41,593 nucleotides of DNA from Pseudomonas sp. (GCF_030147005.1 NZ_JASLAW010000019.1:1-41593), one strand, 5' to 3'; positions 1 to 8,334 are shown, numbered from the stretch's first letter. The notes: generated from the letters alone by a model not told the origin. Program-made: numbers and translations.

Positions 1-81
1 TGTAATTCCTTCACTCAAGTGTGGCATTTTCCGACAAGCGCATGAATTCACGCGGGGGCTGGCCGCAAGCGGGTCGCCCCG

Positions 82-87
82 TATAAT
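82..87 (+). promoter_or_regulatory. Candidate -10 element upstream of gpsA
   Basis: A perfect TATAAT lies 37 bases before the gpsA start codon. The best -35 candidate, TGGCCG at 60-65, is 16 bases upstream and matches the consensus at only three of six positions. The -10 is convincing by sequence; the promoter as a whole is tentative. Confidence 0.45.
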
Positions 88-124
88 GCCGCCATCGCCA
101 CTGGTATGGATTAACGGATTGCAT

Positions 125-1150
125 ATGACTGAACAGCGCCCTATTGCGGTCCTGGGAGGCGGAAGTTTTGGTACCGCCGTGGCTAACCTGCTGGCTGAGA
201 ACGGCCATGCGGTGCGTCAGTGGATGCGTGATCCCGAGCAGGCCGAGGCTATTCGGGTGAACCGGGAAAACCCTCGTTACCTTAAAGGCATCAAGATTCA
301 TCCGGCGGTCGAGCCCGTTACCGATCTGCTCGAAACCCTCACGGCCTGCGACCTTTGCTTTGTCGCGCTGCCCTCCAGCGCCTTGCGCTCGGTGCTGGCG
401 CCCCACGCCGAGCGTCTGGCGGGCAAGCTGTTGGTCAGCCTGACCAAGGGCATCGAGGCGCAGACATTCAAGCTGATGAGCGAAATCCTCGAAGATATCG
501 CGCCCCAGGCGCGCATTGGCGTGCTGTCCGGGCCGAACCTGGCGCGTGAAGTGGCCGAACATGCGCTGACCGCCACGGTGGTCGCCAGTGAAGACGAGGC
601 CCTGTGCGAGCGCGTCCAGGCGGTGCTGCATGGCCGCACTTTCCGCGTTTACGCCAGTGGCGATCGCTTCGGCGTCGAGTTGGGCGGTGCGTTGAAGAAT
701 GTCTATGCCATCATCGCCGGCATGGCGGTGGCGTTAGGGATGGGCGAAAACACCAAGAGCATGCTGATTACCCGCGCCCTGGCCGAAATGACCCGTTTCG
801 CAGTGAATCAGGGCGCCAACCCCATGACCTTTCTGGGCCTGGCGGGCGTCGGCGATCTGATCGTCACCTGCTCATCGCCTAAAAGCCGTAACTATCAAGT
901 GGGTTTTGCGCTGGGCCAGGGGTTGAGCCTGGAAGAAGCCGTAACTCGCCTGGGCGAAGTGGCTGAAGGGGTCAACACCCTCAAAGTGCTGAAGACCAAG
1001 GCGCAGGAAGTCGGTGTATATATGCCGCTGGTTGCCGGGCTGCACGCGATCCTGTTTGAAGGGCGCACCTTGAGCCAGGTCATCGAGCTGCTGATGCGCG
1101 CCGAGCCGAAAACCGACGTCGACTTTATTTCCACCAGCGGTTTCAACTGA
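125..1150 (+). CDS. gpsA: NAD(P)H-dependent glycerol-3-phosphate dehydrogenase
   Basis: Cytoplasmic enzyme that reduces dihydroxyacetone phosphate to sn-glycerol 3-phosphate, the backbone of phospholipids. The 341-residue product is full length for GpsA. It begins with a Rossmann nucleotide-binding loop (GGGSFGTA, residues 11-18) and has the family Lys in GALKNVYAI (Lys191) and the conserved LAGVGDLIVTCSS stretch. The frame is open upstream to another ATG at 86, but that ATG overlaps the TATAAT box, and the conserved N-terminus begins at 125. The next gene follows after 10 bases, with GAGGA spanning the gpsA stop codon as its ribosome binding site, so it probably heads an operon with DUF4389 and sixA. 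Confidence 0.97.
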   Translation: MTEQRPIAVLGGGSFGTAVANLLAENGHAVRQWMRDPEQAEAIRVNRENPRYLKGIKIHPAVEPVTDLLETLTACDLCFVALPSSALRSVLAPHAERLAGKLLVSLTKGIEAQTFKLMSEILEDIAPQARIGVLSGPNLAREVAEHALTATVVASEDEALCERVQAVLHGRTFRVYASGDRFGVELGGALKNVYAIIAGMAVALGMGENTKSMLITRALAEMTRFAVNQGANPMTFLGLAGVGDLIVTCSSPKSRNYQVGFALGQGLSLEEAVTRLGEVAEGVNTLKVLKTKAQEVGVYMPLVAGLHAILFEGRTLSQVIELLMRAEPKTDVDFISTSGFN

Positions 1151-1160
1151 GGAACGCGGC

Positions 1161-1508
1161 ATGAACGATTCGAAAGCAGCGCCCAAGTACGAGTCCATTG
1201 TGCTGCGCATTCTGTGGATGCTGGTGTATGCCTTGGTATGGCAATTGGCGCAGTTCCTGCTCGGCGCATTGGTGGTTGTGCAACTGATTTACCGACTGAT
1301 CTACGGCGCGCCGAACCTGGGCCTGATGAACTTTGGCGACAGCCTCAGCCAGTTCCTGATGCAGATTGGTCGCTTCGGCAGCTTCCATACCGAGCAAAAG
1401 CCCTGGCCATTCGCCGATTGGCCAACTCCTCGAGCACCGGAAGGCGAAGCCGCGCATAGTGTGCCGCCAGCACCGCACCCGGCGCGTGATGAGGAGCCCA
1501 AGCTATGA
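1161..1508 (+). CDS. DUF4389 family small membrane protein
   Basis: A 115-residue protein of unknown function recognised as DUF4389. One long hydrophobic stretch (about residues 14-45, LRILWMLVYALVWQLAQFLL onward) could form one or two membrane segments. It is followed by a polar, proline-rich tail (about residues 85-115), probably cytoplasmic. The family typically sits beside gpsA and sixA in Pseudomonas, as here. The ribosome binding site GAGGA spans the gpsA stop codon. The stop overlaps the sixA start by four bases (ATGA, 1505-1508), so the two are probably translationally coupled. No catalytic motif is visible. Confidence 0.85.
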   Translation: MNDSKAAPKYESIVLRILWMLVYALVWQLAQFLLGALVVVQLIYRLIYGAPNLGLMNFGDSLSQFLMQIGRFGSFHTEQKPWPFADWPTPRAPEGEAAHSVPPAPHPARDEEPKL

Positions 1509-1954
1509 AACTGTGGATCCTGCGCCACGGTGAAGCTCAAGGGCATGCCCCCACCGACGCCGAGCGCAACCTCACCGAGCACGGCCGGGCCGAAGTGTTG
1601 CGCAGCGCCGCGCACCTGATCGGCGAGCCGCTCAGTGCCATTATCGCCAGCCCCTATGTGCGGGCACAGCAGACGGCGCAGCTGGTTCGCGAGGCCCTGG
1701 GCTTCGAACCTGAGATTCGCACGGCGCCGTGGCTGACGCCGGAGGGCAATCCGTTGCAGGTGCTGGAAAAACTCGACACCGATGACAACGTGCTGCTGGT
1801 CAGCCACCAGCCCTTGGTGGGCAGCCTGATCAGCTTTCTGCAGCATGGCCATCAGCGTCAGCCCCAGCCGATGCACACCGCCAGTCTGGCGGAACTGGAA
1901 GGGGATTTCCCGCTGGCCGGGCTGATGAGTCTGGTCAGCGTAAAAAATCCATAG
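1505..1954 (+). CDS. sixA: Phosphohistidine phosphatase SixA
   Basis: Histidine-phosphatase-superfamily enzyme of 149 residues, the usual SixA length. SixA removes phosphate from phosphohistidine, classically on the HPt domain of ArcB and, in later work, on the nitrogen phosphotransferase protein NPr; the target in this organism is unknown. The N-terminal RHGEA motif holds the nucleophilic His8, and the second conserved histidine lies in the SHQPLVG stretch near residue 100. A region around residues 50-58 (SPYVRAQQT) matches the family SP.RA.QTA motif. It overlaps the DUF4389 gene by four bases and is read in the same operon. Confidence 0.93.
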   Translation: MKLWILRHGEAQGHAPTDAERNLTEHGRAEVLRSAAHLIGEPLSAIIASPYVRAQQTAQLVREALGFEPEIRTAPWLTPEGNPLQVLEKLDTDDNVLLVSHQPLVGSLISFLQHGHQRQPQPMHTASLAELEGDFPLAGLMSLVSVKNP

Positions 1955-2029
1955 GCTATATCGATACGTTGCGTGTGCCCTATCTGTGGCAGGATTAGGG
2001 CTGTAATAAAACCAATAAGGACACCCCAT

Positions 2030-2473
2030 ATGAGCCTGTGGCGCACGCAACCGAATATTGAGCAACTCAACGCGAGCCAGAAAAACACCATCGGTGAATT
2101 GCTGGACATTCGCTTCGAAAGCTTCGACGACGAATCCCTCACCGCCAGCATGGTGGTCGACCACCGTACTCATCAGCCCTACGGCCTGCTGCACGGCGGT
2201 GCCTCCGTGGTGCTGGCCGAAAGCGTAGGCTCCATGGCGGCATACCTGTGCATCGATGCCAGCAAATTCTATTGCGTGGGCCTGGAAGTCAACGCCAACC
2301 ACCTGCGCGGTGTGCGCAGCGGGCGAGTAACGGCGGTGGCCAAGGCCATCCATATCGGCCGCACGACCCAGGTGTGGGACATCCGCCTGACCAGCGACGA
2401 GGGCAAGGCCAGCTGCATATCGCGCCTGACCATAGCCGTGGTGCCCTTGGGCGAGCAGCCACCGACGCGATAG
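2030..2473 (+). CDS. Hotdog-fold acyl-CoA thioesterase (PaaI/YdiI type)
   Basis: A 147-residue single hotdog domain. The hallmark stretch YGLLHGGASVVLAESVGS carries His55, the glycine pair and Glu64, the likely catalytic acid of the YdiI/MenI and 4-hydroxybenzoyl-CoA thioesterase group. It hydrolyses acyl- or aroyl-CoA thioesters in the cytoplasm; the physiological substrate cannot be read from the sequence. The ATG at 2030 is chosen because AAGGACA (2017-2023) precedes it at good spacing and the protein then starts MSLWR, a normal family start; an earlier in-frame start at 1973 lacks such a site. It may be read from sixA or from its own promoter in the 75-base gap. Confidence 0.92.
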   Translation: MSLWRTQPNIEQLNASQKNTIGELLDIRFESFDDESLTASMVVDHRTHQPYGLLHGGASVVLAESVGSMAAYLCIDASKFYCVGLEVNANHLRGVRSGRVTAVAKAIHIGRTTQVWDIRLTSDEGKASCISRLTIAVVPLGEQPPTR

Positions 2474-2495
2474 ACGTGGCGTGAGTGTCATCATT

Positions 2496-2529
2496 CCTGG
2501 CGGTTACGGTCATTGCCGTAACGGCCAGG
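2496..2529. repeat. 14-bp inverted repeat / hairpin after thioesterase gene
   Basis: Arms 2496-2509 (CCTGGCGGTTACGG) and 2516-2529 pair with one mismatch around a six-base loop. It sits in the 97-base gap between the thioesterase and the first hydrolase. No T-run follows directly; the nearest is about 20 bases on. An mRNA-stabilising or attenuating hairpin is more likely than a standard terminator. Confidence 0.6.
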
Positions 2530-2570
2530 CATGGTGACAATCAACGTCTGTTTTTGTAGAGCGAACCGGT

Positions 2571-3374
2571 ATGTCGCAGCATGTGTTTTTCGCCCACGCC
2601 AATGGCTTTCCTTCGGCTACCTACGGCAAGTTGTTCGCTGCCCTGGCCCCCGAATATGCGGTGGTGCACCTGCCGCAGCACGGTCACGACCCCAGGTTTC
2701 CGGTGGACGATAACTGGCAGAACCTGGTGGACGAACTGATCCATCATCTGCAGCAGCAACCGGAACCGGTGTGGGGCGTCGGCCATTCGCTGGGCGGGGT
2801 GTTGCATTTGCATGCCGCCATGCGCTGCCCGCAGCTGTACCGGGGCGTGGTGATGCTGGACTCTCCGGTGCTGACCCGCGCGGATCGCTGGGTAATTCGC
2901 GCCGCCAAACGCTTTGGCTTCATCGACCGCCTGACCCCGGCCGGGCGCACCCTGGGCCGCCGTGAGGAATTTGCCGACCTGGACGCCGCGCGTGCTTACT
3001 TCGCCGGCAAGACCCTGTTTCGCGGGTTCGACCCCGAATGCTTCGAAGCGTATCTGCAACATGGCCTGCTGCAAGTGGGCGACCGGCTGCGGTTGCGTTT
3101 CGACCCGGCGACCGAAATCAGCATCTATCGGGGTGTGCCCCATACCAGCCCCGGCCAGGTGCGCCAGTTGAAAGTGCCGCTGGCGGTGGTGCGCGGCCGG
3201 CAGAGCCGGGTGGTGATGCGCCATCATGCCAGCGGCGTAGGTCGCCTGCCGATGGGCGAACTGCTCACCATGCCCGGCGGCCACATGTTCCCCCTTGAGC
3301 GACCCCAGGACACCGCCACCTTGATCAAGAACCTGTTTTCCCGCTGGCAGGCCCGTGAGCGCAGCCGCGCATGA
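2571..3374 (+). CDS. Alpha/beta-fold hydrolase
   Basis: A 267-residue alpha/beta hydrolase. The oxyanion region is HANGFP near residues 9-14, the nucleophile elbow is GHSLGG with Ser73, and the catalytic His is in MPGGHMFPLE (His238). There is no signal peptide, so it is cytoplasmic. The substrate is unknown; esterase or lipase-like activity on small acyl esters is the family default. Its stop overlaps the start of the next hydrolase by four bases (ATGA, 3371-3374). Two adjacent, different hydrolases in this arrangement are a conserved Pseudomonas neighbourhood, from memory of the P. aeruginosa PA1618-PA1624 region. Confidence 0.88.
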   Translation: MSQHVFFAHANGFPSATYGKLFAALAPEYAVVHLPQHGHDPRFPVDDNWQNLVDELIHHLQQQPEPVWGVGHSLGGVLHLHAAMRCPQLYRGVVMLDSPVLTRADRWVIRAAKRFGFIDRLTPAGRTLGRREEFADLDAARAYFAGKTLFRGFDPECFEAYLQHGLLQVGDRLRLRFDPATEISIYRGVPHTSPGQVRQLKVPLAVVRGRQSRVVMRHHASGVGRLPMGELLTMPGGHMFPLERPQDTATLIKNLFSRWQARERSRA

Positions 3375-4225
3375 GCGTGCCGGTAGAAGAAGTGCGCCTG
3401 AGCCTGCCGCATATCGAGCTGGCCGCGCATCTGTTCGGGCCTGAAGACGGTTTGCCGGTAATCGCCCTGCATGGTTGGCTGGACAACGCCAACAGCTTTG
3501 CGCGCCTGGCGCCCAAGCTGCAGGGTTTGCGCATCGTCGCGCTGGATATGGCCGGGCACGGGCACTCGGCACATCGTCCGGCGGGGGCCGGCTATGCCTT
3601 GTGGGACTACGTCCACGATGTATTGCAAGTGGCCGAACAACTGGGCTGGCAACGTTTTGCATTACTTGGCCATTCCCTGGGCGCCATCGTTTCCCTGGCG
3701 CTGGCCGGGGCATTACCGGAACGCGTGACGCACCTGGGGTTGATCGACGGGGTGATCCCGCCGACCGCCAGCGGCGAGGACGCCGCCGAGCGGCTGGGCA
3801 TGGCATTGCAGGCGCAACTGAGCCTGCGGGGCAAGCGCAAGCCGGTCTATGCCAGCCTGGACCGGGCGGTAGAGGCGCGGATGCATGGCCTCGTCGCGGT
3901 CAGCCGCGAAGCCGCCGAACTGCTGGCCCAGCGCGGTTTGATGCCGGTGCCGGGTGGCTATACCTGGCGCAGCGACAGTCGTCTGACCCTGGCCTCACCG
4001 ATGCGCCTGACCGACGAACAGGCCATGGCTTTCGTACGCCGAGTGGGTTGCCCTACGCAATTGGTGGTTGCGGCTGACGGCATGTTGGCGAAACATCCCG
4101 AGTTGCTTTCTCAGCTACCCTTTGCCGTGACGACCCTACCGGGTGGCCATCATCTGCACCTGAATGACGAGCCCGGGGCGGTCCTTGTTGCAGACTGTTT
4201 CAATCGGTTCTTCTCCGCGCCTTGA
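3371..4225 (+). CDS. Alpha/beta-fold hydrolase
   Basis: A 284-residue alpha/beta hydrolase of a different subgroup from its upstream partner. The oxyanion motif is HGWLDNA (residues 34-40), DMAGHGHS follows strand 4, the nucleophile elbow is GHSLGA with Ser102, and the catalytic His is in the C-terminal GGHHLHL stretch. The HGWLDNA and GHSLGA pattern is common in general Pseudomonas hydrolases; the substrate is not predictable. The ATGA overlap with the preceding gene indicates translational coupling, so the two are probably made in equal amounts and may act on related substrates. Confidence 0.88.
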   Translation: MSVPVEEVRLSLPHIELAAHLFGPEDGLPVIALHGWLDNANSFARLAPKLQGLRIVALDMAGHGHSAHRPAGAGYALWDYVHDVLQVAEQLGWQRFALLGHSLGAIVSLALAGALPERVTHLGLIDGVIPPTASGEDAAERLGMALQAQLSLRGKRKPVYASLDRAVEARMHGLVAVSREAAELLAQRGLMPVPGGYTWRSDSRLTLASPMRLTDEQAMAFVRRVGCPTQLVVAADGMLAKHPELLSQLPFAVTTLPGGHHLHLNDEPGAVLVADCFNRFFSAP

Positions 4226-4274
4226 CTTGGCGCGGTCAACTGCCGAGGCTGGGCGGATTGAAAGGGAGTCAACC

Positions 4275-4331
4275 ATGCACCATCTTGAAACCGCTGCGAA
4301 CCTCAATGGCCACGGCGCATTGATCCGATGA
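4275..4331 (+). CDS. Possible 18-residue leader peptide upstream of DUF4892 gene
   Basis: A short frame encoding MHHLETAANLNGHGALIR, too short for ordinary gene calling. A strong ribosome binding site, AAGGGAG at 4262-4268, sits six bases before its ATG. Its stop TGA (4329-4331) overlaps the ATG of the DUF4892 gene (4328-4330). That downstream gene has no Shine-Dalgarno sequence of its own, so its translation may depend on reading this peptide. The peptide shows no run of one amino acid, which argues against classic attenuation. Seen: RBS, frame and overlap. Inferred: coupling. Confidence 0.45.
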   Translation: MHHLETAANLNGHGALIR

Positions 4332-5146
4332 GCCTGGGTAAAGGATGTATCCGTGCCCTTGGGCTGTGCTGTTTCAGCCCGCTCGTATTCGCCGCCGATG
4401 TGCCCGGAAGCCAGGACTTACCGGCCATTGCCCGCCAAGTGGACGCGCAGATCGTCGACTACCGCCAGGCCGAAGAACGGGAGCGCATCTACCCGATGGG
4501 CGCGATCCGCAAGATCAGCGGCCAATTACGCTCTGAAGGCCAGGCCACCGCACGCGGTCAAACCACCGCGATCACCTACGAACTGCCTGCCGAACACAGC
4601 TCCAGCGCCGCTTTTACCGCCACCCGCGAAGCCTTGCAGGCCAAGGGCGCGCAGCTGTTGTTCTGGTGCCAGGCCCGTGACTGCGGCGAAAGCAGCCTGT
4701 GGGCCAATGAAGTGTTCGGCAACGCCAAGCTGGTGGGGGCCGACGGCCAGCAGGAATATTTGCTTCTGCGCCTGGCTGCCCCGCAGGACAACTCGCTGGT
4801 GGCGCTGTACGGCATCACCCGGGGCAATCGCCGCGCTTACCTGCATGTTGAGCAACTGGACGCCAGCACGCCACTGGGTGATCTTCTGCCCACGTCGGCA
4901 ACGCTGTTACGTGAGTTGAAAAGCACCGGCGAGCTGGACTTTCCTGCGCTGGGTGCCGAGCCCGACGCGACCTGGTTAACCTTGATTTCCCGCGGGCTGA
5001 ACCTGGACACCACCTTGCGCGTCAGCCTGACCGGGCCCGGCGCCGAAGCCTGGCGCCAGGGCCTGATCGACAGTGGTGTGCGCGCCGCACGCCTGGAAAC
5101 CGGCACAGGTAACGCTGAAGGCCTGCATGTGCATCTGATACGCTAA
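4328..5146 (+). CDS. DUF4892 domain-containing exported protein
   Basis: A 272-residue protein of unknown function recognised as DUF4892. The N-terminus (MSLGKGCIRALGLCCFSPLVFAAD) is a signal peptide with likely cleavage after FAA, so the mature protein is periplasmic or surface-associated. Two halves are visible: residues 27-160 with an FWCQARDCGESS segment holding a pair of cysteines, and a C-terminal half (about 185-272) that looks like an OmpA-related fold in the family. No enzyme motif is apparent. The start codon overlaps the stop of an 18-residue frame and lacks its own ribosome binding site. Confidence 0.82.
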   Translation: MSLGKGCIRALGLCCFSPLVFAADVPGSQDLPAIARQVDAQIVDYRQAEERERIYPMGAIRKISGQLRSEGQATARGQTTAITYELPAEHSSSAAFTATREALQAKGAQLLFWCQARDCGESSLWANEVFGNAKLVGADGQQEYLLLRLAAPQDNSLVALYGITRGNRRAYLHVEQLDASTPLGDLLPTSATLLRELKSTGELDFPALGAEPDATWLTLISRGLNLDTTLRVSLTGPGAEAWRQGLIDSGVRAARLETGTGNAEGLHVHLIR

Positions 5147-5155
5147 GCGCCACAG

Positions 5156-5180
5156 GGCGAACGGACCCGCGCCGTTCGCC
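5156..5180. repeat. 9-bp perfect inverted repeat after DUF4892 gene
   Basis: GGCGAACGG at 5156-5164 pairs perfectly with 5172-5180 around a seven-base loop, ten bases after the DUF4892 stop. No T-run follows directly. It may be a weak terminator or an mRNA 3'-end hairpin that partly separates this gene from the downstream permease. Confidence 0.5.
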
Positions 5181-5218
5181 TAAGCTGTCCTCCTACAGAC
5201 TCTTTTTCGAGATACCCG

Positions 5219-6280
5219 ATGCTCAATAACGATCGCCTGCTGGTGCAAATCCTGCTGCTGGTGCTGTTTGGTGCCAGCTTCTGGGTCATGGCGCCGTTCT
5301 GGTCGGCGCTGTTCTGGGGCGCGGTGCTGGCGTTCGCCAGCTGGCCGCTGATGGTCCTGCTGACACGTGGGCTGGGCGGTCGCGAGTCGCTGGCGGCCGG
5401 TATCCTGACGTTGGGCTGGATGTTGCTGGTCGCGCTGCCGCTGGTGTGGTTGGGGTTCAACCTGGCGGACCATGTGCGCGATGCCGTCGTGTTGATCAAG
5501 GATATCCAGGTCGACGGCCTGCCGGAGGCGCCCGCCTGGCTGGGCTCGATCCCGTTTGTGGGTGAACGTCTGGTGGCGATGTGGGACAGCATCGATCAAC
5601 AAGGCGCGGCGCTGATGGTCAGCATCAAGCCTTACCTCGGCCAGGTCGGCAATTGGTTGCTGGCGCGCAGTGCGCAAATCGGCGGCGGCATTCTCGAGCT
5701 GACCTTGAGCCTGGTCTTCGTGTTCTTTTTCTACCGCGATGGCCCGCGCCTGGCGATGTTTGTGCACCGCCTGCTGGAACGCCTGATCGGCGAGCGCGCC
5801 GGCTATTACATCGAACTGGTGGCGGGTACGGTGCAACGGGTGGTCAACGGTGTGATCGGCACCGCCGCCGCCCAAGCGCTGCTGGCGCTGATCGGCTTCC
5901 TGATCGCAGGCGTGCCGGGTGCCCTGGTGCTGGGCATCGTCACCTTCCTGCTCAGCCTGATCCCCATGGGCCCGCCGCTGGTGTGGATTCCCGCCACGGC
6001 CTGGCTGGCGTGGAAGGGTGACTACACCTATGCGGTATTTTTGGGGGTGTGGGGCACGTTCATCATTAGCGGCGTGGACAACGTGCTCAAGCCGTACCTG
6101 ATCAGCCGTGGCGGCAACCTGCCGCTGGTGATCGTGCTGCTGGGGGTGTTCGGCGGCTTGATCGCGTTCGGCTTTATCGGCCTGTTCATCGGCCCGACCT
6201 TACTCGCGGTGGCCTACAGCTTGTTGACGGACTGGAGTGCGACCCAGACCCAGGTGCGCCGGGAAGACAAGCCGCTTTAA
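5219..6280 (+). CDS. AI-2E family transporter (UPF0118/DUF20)
   Basis: A 353-residue integral membrane protein with about eight hydrophobic segments. A long N-terminal membrane pair (residues 5-85) is followed by a soluble stretch, then the conserved C-terminal block (about 200-340) with VPGALVLGIVTFLLSLIPMGPPLVWIP and the DNVLKPYLISRGGNLP motif of the family. Members have been linked to AI-2 export (TqsA) or Na+/H+ antiport, and most are uncharacterised; YdiK-like is the closest description I can give. It ends four bases inside the oppositely oriented histidine-kinase gene (6277-6280), so the two genes converge with overlapping 3' ends. Confidence 0.9.
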   Translation: MLNNDRLLVQILLLVLFGASFWVMAPFWSALFWGAVLAFASWPLMVLLTRGLGGRESLAAGILTLGWMLLVALPLVWLGFNLADHVRDAVVLIKDIQVDGLPEAPAWLGSIPFVGERLVAMWDSIDQQGAALMVSIKPYLGQVGNWLLARSAQIGGGILELTLSLVFVFFFYRDGPRLAMFVHRLLERLIGERAGYYIELVAGTVQRVVNGVIGTAAAQALLALIGFLIAGVPGALVLGIVTFLLSLIPMGPPLVWIPATAWLAWKGDYTYAVFLGVWGTFIISGVDNVLKPYLISRGGNLPLVIVLLGVFGGLIAFGFIGLFIGPTLLAVAYSLLTDWSATQTQVRREDKPL

Positions 6281-7311
6281 GCCCTCGGCAGCCACATCAC
6301 CGCAGTCAACCCGCCGCCCGGCGTGTCTTCCAGGCTCAGGTGGCCGCCGAGGCGTTCGACCGCATCCCTGGCGATCGTCATGCCCAGGCCGACGCCGCCG
6401 GAATTGCGGTTGCGCGAGCCCTCCAGGCGAAAGAACGGTTCGAACACCGCTTCGCGCTGATCGGCCGCGATGCCTGGCCCATGATCGATCACGCGGATCA
6501 CCAGGGCCCCCTGGCTGTCCGCCAGTTCCACTCGGGCTGAGCCGGCGTAGCGCAGGGCATTGTCGATCAGGTTGTTGAGGCACGAACGCAACGCCATCGG
6601 CTGCACCTGCAAGGGCGCACAGGAGCCGCAAAACTGCACATCGCTGCCTTGGTCCTGGGCGTTTTCGCTGAGCGATTCCACCAGGGCCTGCACGTCGAGC
6701 CAGTGGCGGGTCTCGCTGGTGCGCTGTTCGTGCAGGTAGCTCAAGGTGGCGTCGAGCATGCCGATCATGTCGTCCAGGTCCTGGCGCATCTGGCCTTGCA
6801 GCCGGGTGTCTTCGATCTGTTCCAGGCGCAGCTTGAGCCGCGAGAGCGGGGTGCGCAGGTCATGGGAGACCGCCCCGAGCATGCGCGCGCGCTGGCTGAC
6901 TTGTTCGCGGATGCGCCTTTGCATCAGGTTGAAGGTTGAGGCGGCCTGGCGCGCCTCGCGAGGCCCGGACTCATCGAGGGGCGGGCTGTCGAGGTCGACG
7001 CTCAAACGCTCGGCCGCCGCGCTCAGGCGCTGGATCGGCCGGCTCAACAGCTTGGCGCCGTACCAGGCGGCGATGATCAGCGAGATGAATTGAAACGTCA
7101 GCGGCACCGCCGGGCCGCCGAACCAGGGCCGATGATGCTTGACCAGCGGTTTCATCGAGCCATCCGGCTGCTCGACGAAGGTTTCCTGCGGCGGTGGCGG
7201 CGGTGGACCGTAATGATGGAACCAGAAGAACGCCAGCAGATGCGCCAGCACGATGGCCACCAGCAACACGCCGAACAGCCGCCCGAACAACGTATTGAAG
7301 GTGGCGCGCAT
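6277..7311 (-). CDS. Two-component sensor histidine kinase
   Basis: A 344-residue inner-membrane kinase. Order: TM1 about 11-31, a short periplasmic loop 32-68, TM2 about 69-88, HAMP about 88-140, HisKA with phospho-acceptor His150 (AVSHDLRTPLSRL), then HATPase with N box NLIDNALRY, G1 DHGPGIA and G2 GGVGLGMTIA. The loop carries six consecutive prolines (36-41) and two His pairs (32-33, 59-60). The ATG at 7311 shares one base with the regulator's TGA stop, showing coupling; a TTG one codon upstream is less likely. The signal is unknown. The small loop argues against a folded PAS or Cache sensor. Confidence 0.93.
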   Translation of the reverse strand: MRATFNTLFGRLFGVLLVAIVLAHLLAFFWFHHYGPPPPPPQETFVEQPDGSMKPLVKHHRPWFGGPAVPLTFQFISLIIAAWYGAKLLSRPIQRLSAAAERLSVDLDSPPLDESGPREARQAASTFNLMQRRIREQVSQRARMLGAVSHDLRTPLSRLKLRLEQIEDTRLQGQMRQDLDDMIGMLDATLSYLHEQRTSETRHWLDVQALVESLSENAQDQGSDVQFCGSCAPLQVQPMALRSCLNNLIDNALRYAGSARVELADSQGALVIRVIDHGPGIAADQREAVFEPFFRLEGSRNRNSGGVGLGMTIARDAVERLGGHLSLEDTPGGGLTAVMWLPRA

Positions 7312-8075
7312 CAACCGATATCCCGCGCGTCGAACAGATAACCTTCGCCGCGTACGGTCTTGATCAATTGTGGGGCCTTGGGGTCATCTCCCAGTTTCTG
7401 GCGCAGGCGCGAGACCAGCAGATCAATGCTGCGATCAAAGGCTTCGATGGAGCGGCCACGAGCTGCGTCCAGCAATTGCTCGCGGCTCAACACGCGGCGC
7501 GGGCGTTCGATAAACACCCACAGCAGGCGAAACTCGGCGTTGGACAGCGGCACCACCAGGCCGTTGTCGGCCACCAGTTGGCGCAACACGCTGTTGAGGC
7601 GCCAGTTGTCGAAGCGGATGTTGGCGCGCTGCTCGGTGCGGTCATCGCGCACCCGGCGCAGGATGGTCTGGATACGGGCCACCAGTTCGCGCGGTTCAAA
7701 CGGTTTGGACATGTAATCGTCGGCGCCCAGTTCCAGGCCGATGATACGGTCGGTGGGTTCGCAGCGGGCGGTGAGCATCAGGATCGGAATGTCCGACTCA
7801 GCGCGCAGCCGACGGCACAAGGTGAGGCCGTCCTCGCCCGGCAGCATCAGGTCGAGCACCACCACATCGAAGGTTTCGGCTTGCATGGCCAGGCGCATCG
7901 CCGCGCCGTCGGTCACGCCCGTGGCGAGAATATTGAAGCGCGCCAGGTAATCGATCAGCAGTTCACGAATCGGCACATCATCATCGACGATCAGCGCACG
8001 GGTGTTCCAGCGCTTGTCGTCGGCGATCACCGCGCCTGGGTGTTCGTCGTTTAGCGGGACGCAAGGAGTCTGCAT
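7311..8075 (-). CDS. Two-component response regulator, OmpR/PhoB family
   Basis: A 254-residue regulator. The receiver domain covers about residues 25-140, with the acidic DDD cluster at 31-33, phospho-acceptor Asp75 (VVVLDLMLPGEDG) and the conserved Lys in SKPFEPRE. A C-terminal winged helix (about 155-250) has the recognition region SIEAFDRSIDLLVSRLRQKLG and ends TVRGEGYLFD. The frame is open upstream to 8240, but the conserved domain makes the ATG at 8075 sufficient; no strong Shine-Dalgarno is seen, so the start is only likely. It forms an operon with the downstream kinase. Targets are unknown. Confidence 0.92.
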   Translation of the reverse strand: MQTPCVPLNDEHPGAVIADDKRWNTRALIVDDDVPIRELLIDYLARFNILATGVTDGAAMRLAMQAETFDVVVLDLMLPGEDGLTLCRRLRAESDIPILMLTARCEPTDRIIGLELGADDYMSKPFEPRELVARIQTILRRVRDDRTEQRANIRFDNWRLNSVLRQLVADNGLVVPLSNAEFRLLWVFIERPRRVLSREQLLDAARGRSIEAFDRSIDLLVSRLRQKLGDDPKAPQLIKTVRGEGYLFDARDIG

Positions 8076-8292
8076 AGTGCGATCATCTGCCTGATTGTTA
8101 CGGCCAGCATAGGCGCCCAGCCCCATGGCTGGAAGTGCCGGACGGTCGGTCATGCGGGCGAGGCTAGCGCTACGGCGTGTTGGGCGCATGTCGTGAATGT
8201 ATCGGCTTTGAAATAATTGCCGCAAACCCGCGCCGATCAACGCTGAATCAGTATTTACCGATCATCGGATCCCGCAACGGCGCCGCTTGCGC

Positions 8293-8298
8293 TACAAT
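8293..8298 (+). promoter_or_regulatory. Candidate -10 element upstream of pyrF
   Basis: TACAAT followed by a GC-rich CCGCGCC stretch lies 37 bases before the pyrF start. No good -35 is seen 17 bases upstream, so this call rests on the -10 and on position only. Confidence 0.4.
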
Positions 8299-8334
8299 CC
8301 GCGCCGATTTCGACTTGCCTGAGAGCCCATTCCA

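Noticed and set aside
1301..2494. A 397-codon reverse-strand frame opposite DUF4389, sixA and the thioesterase
   Set aside because: It spans three real genes and their gaps and shows no protein family features.
8076..8240. Longer N-terminus for the response regulator
   Set aside because: The added residues are not part of the receiver domain and have no supporting ribosome binding site.
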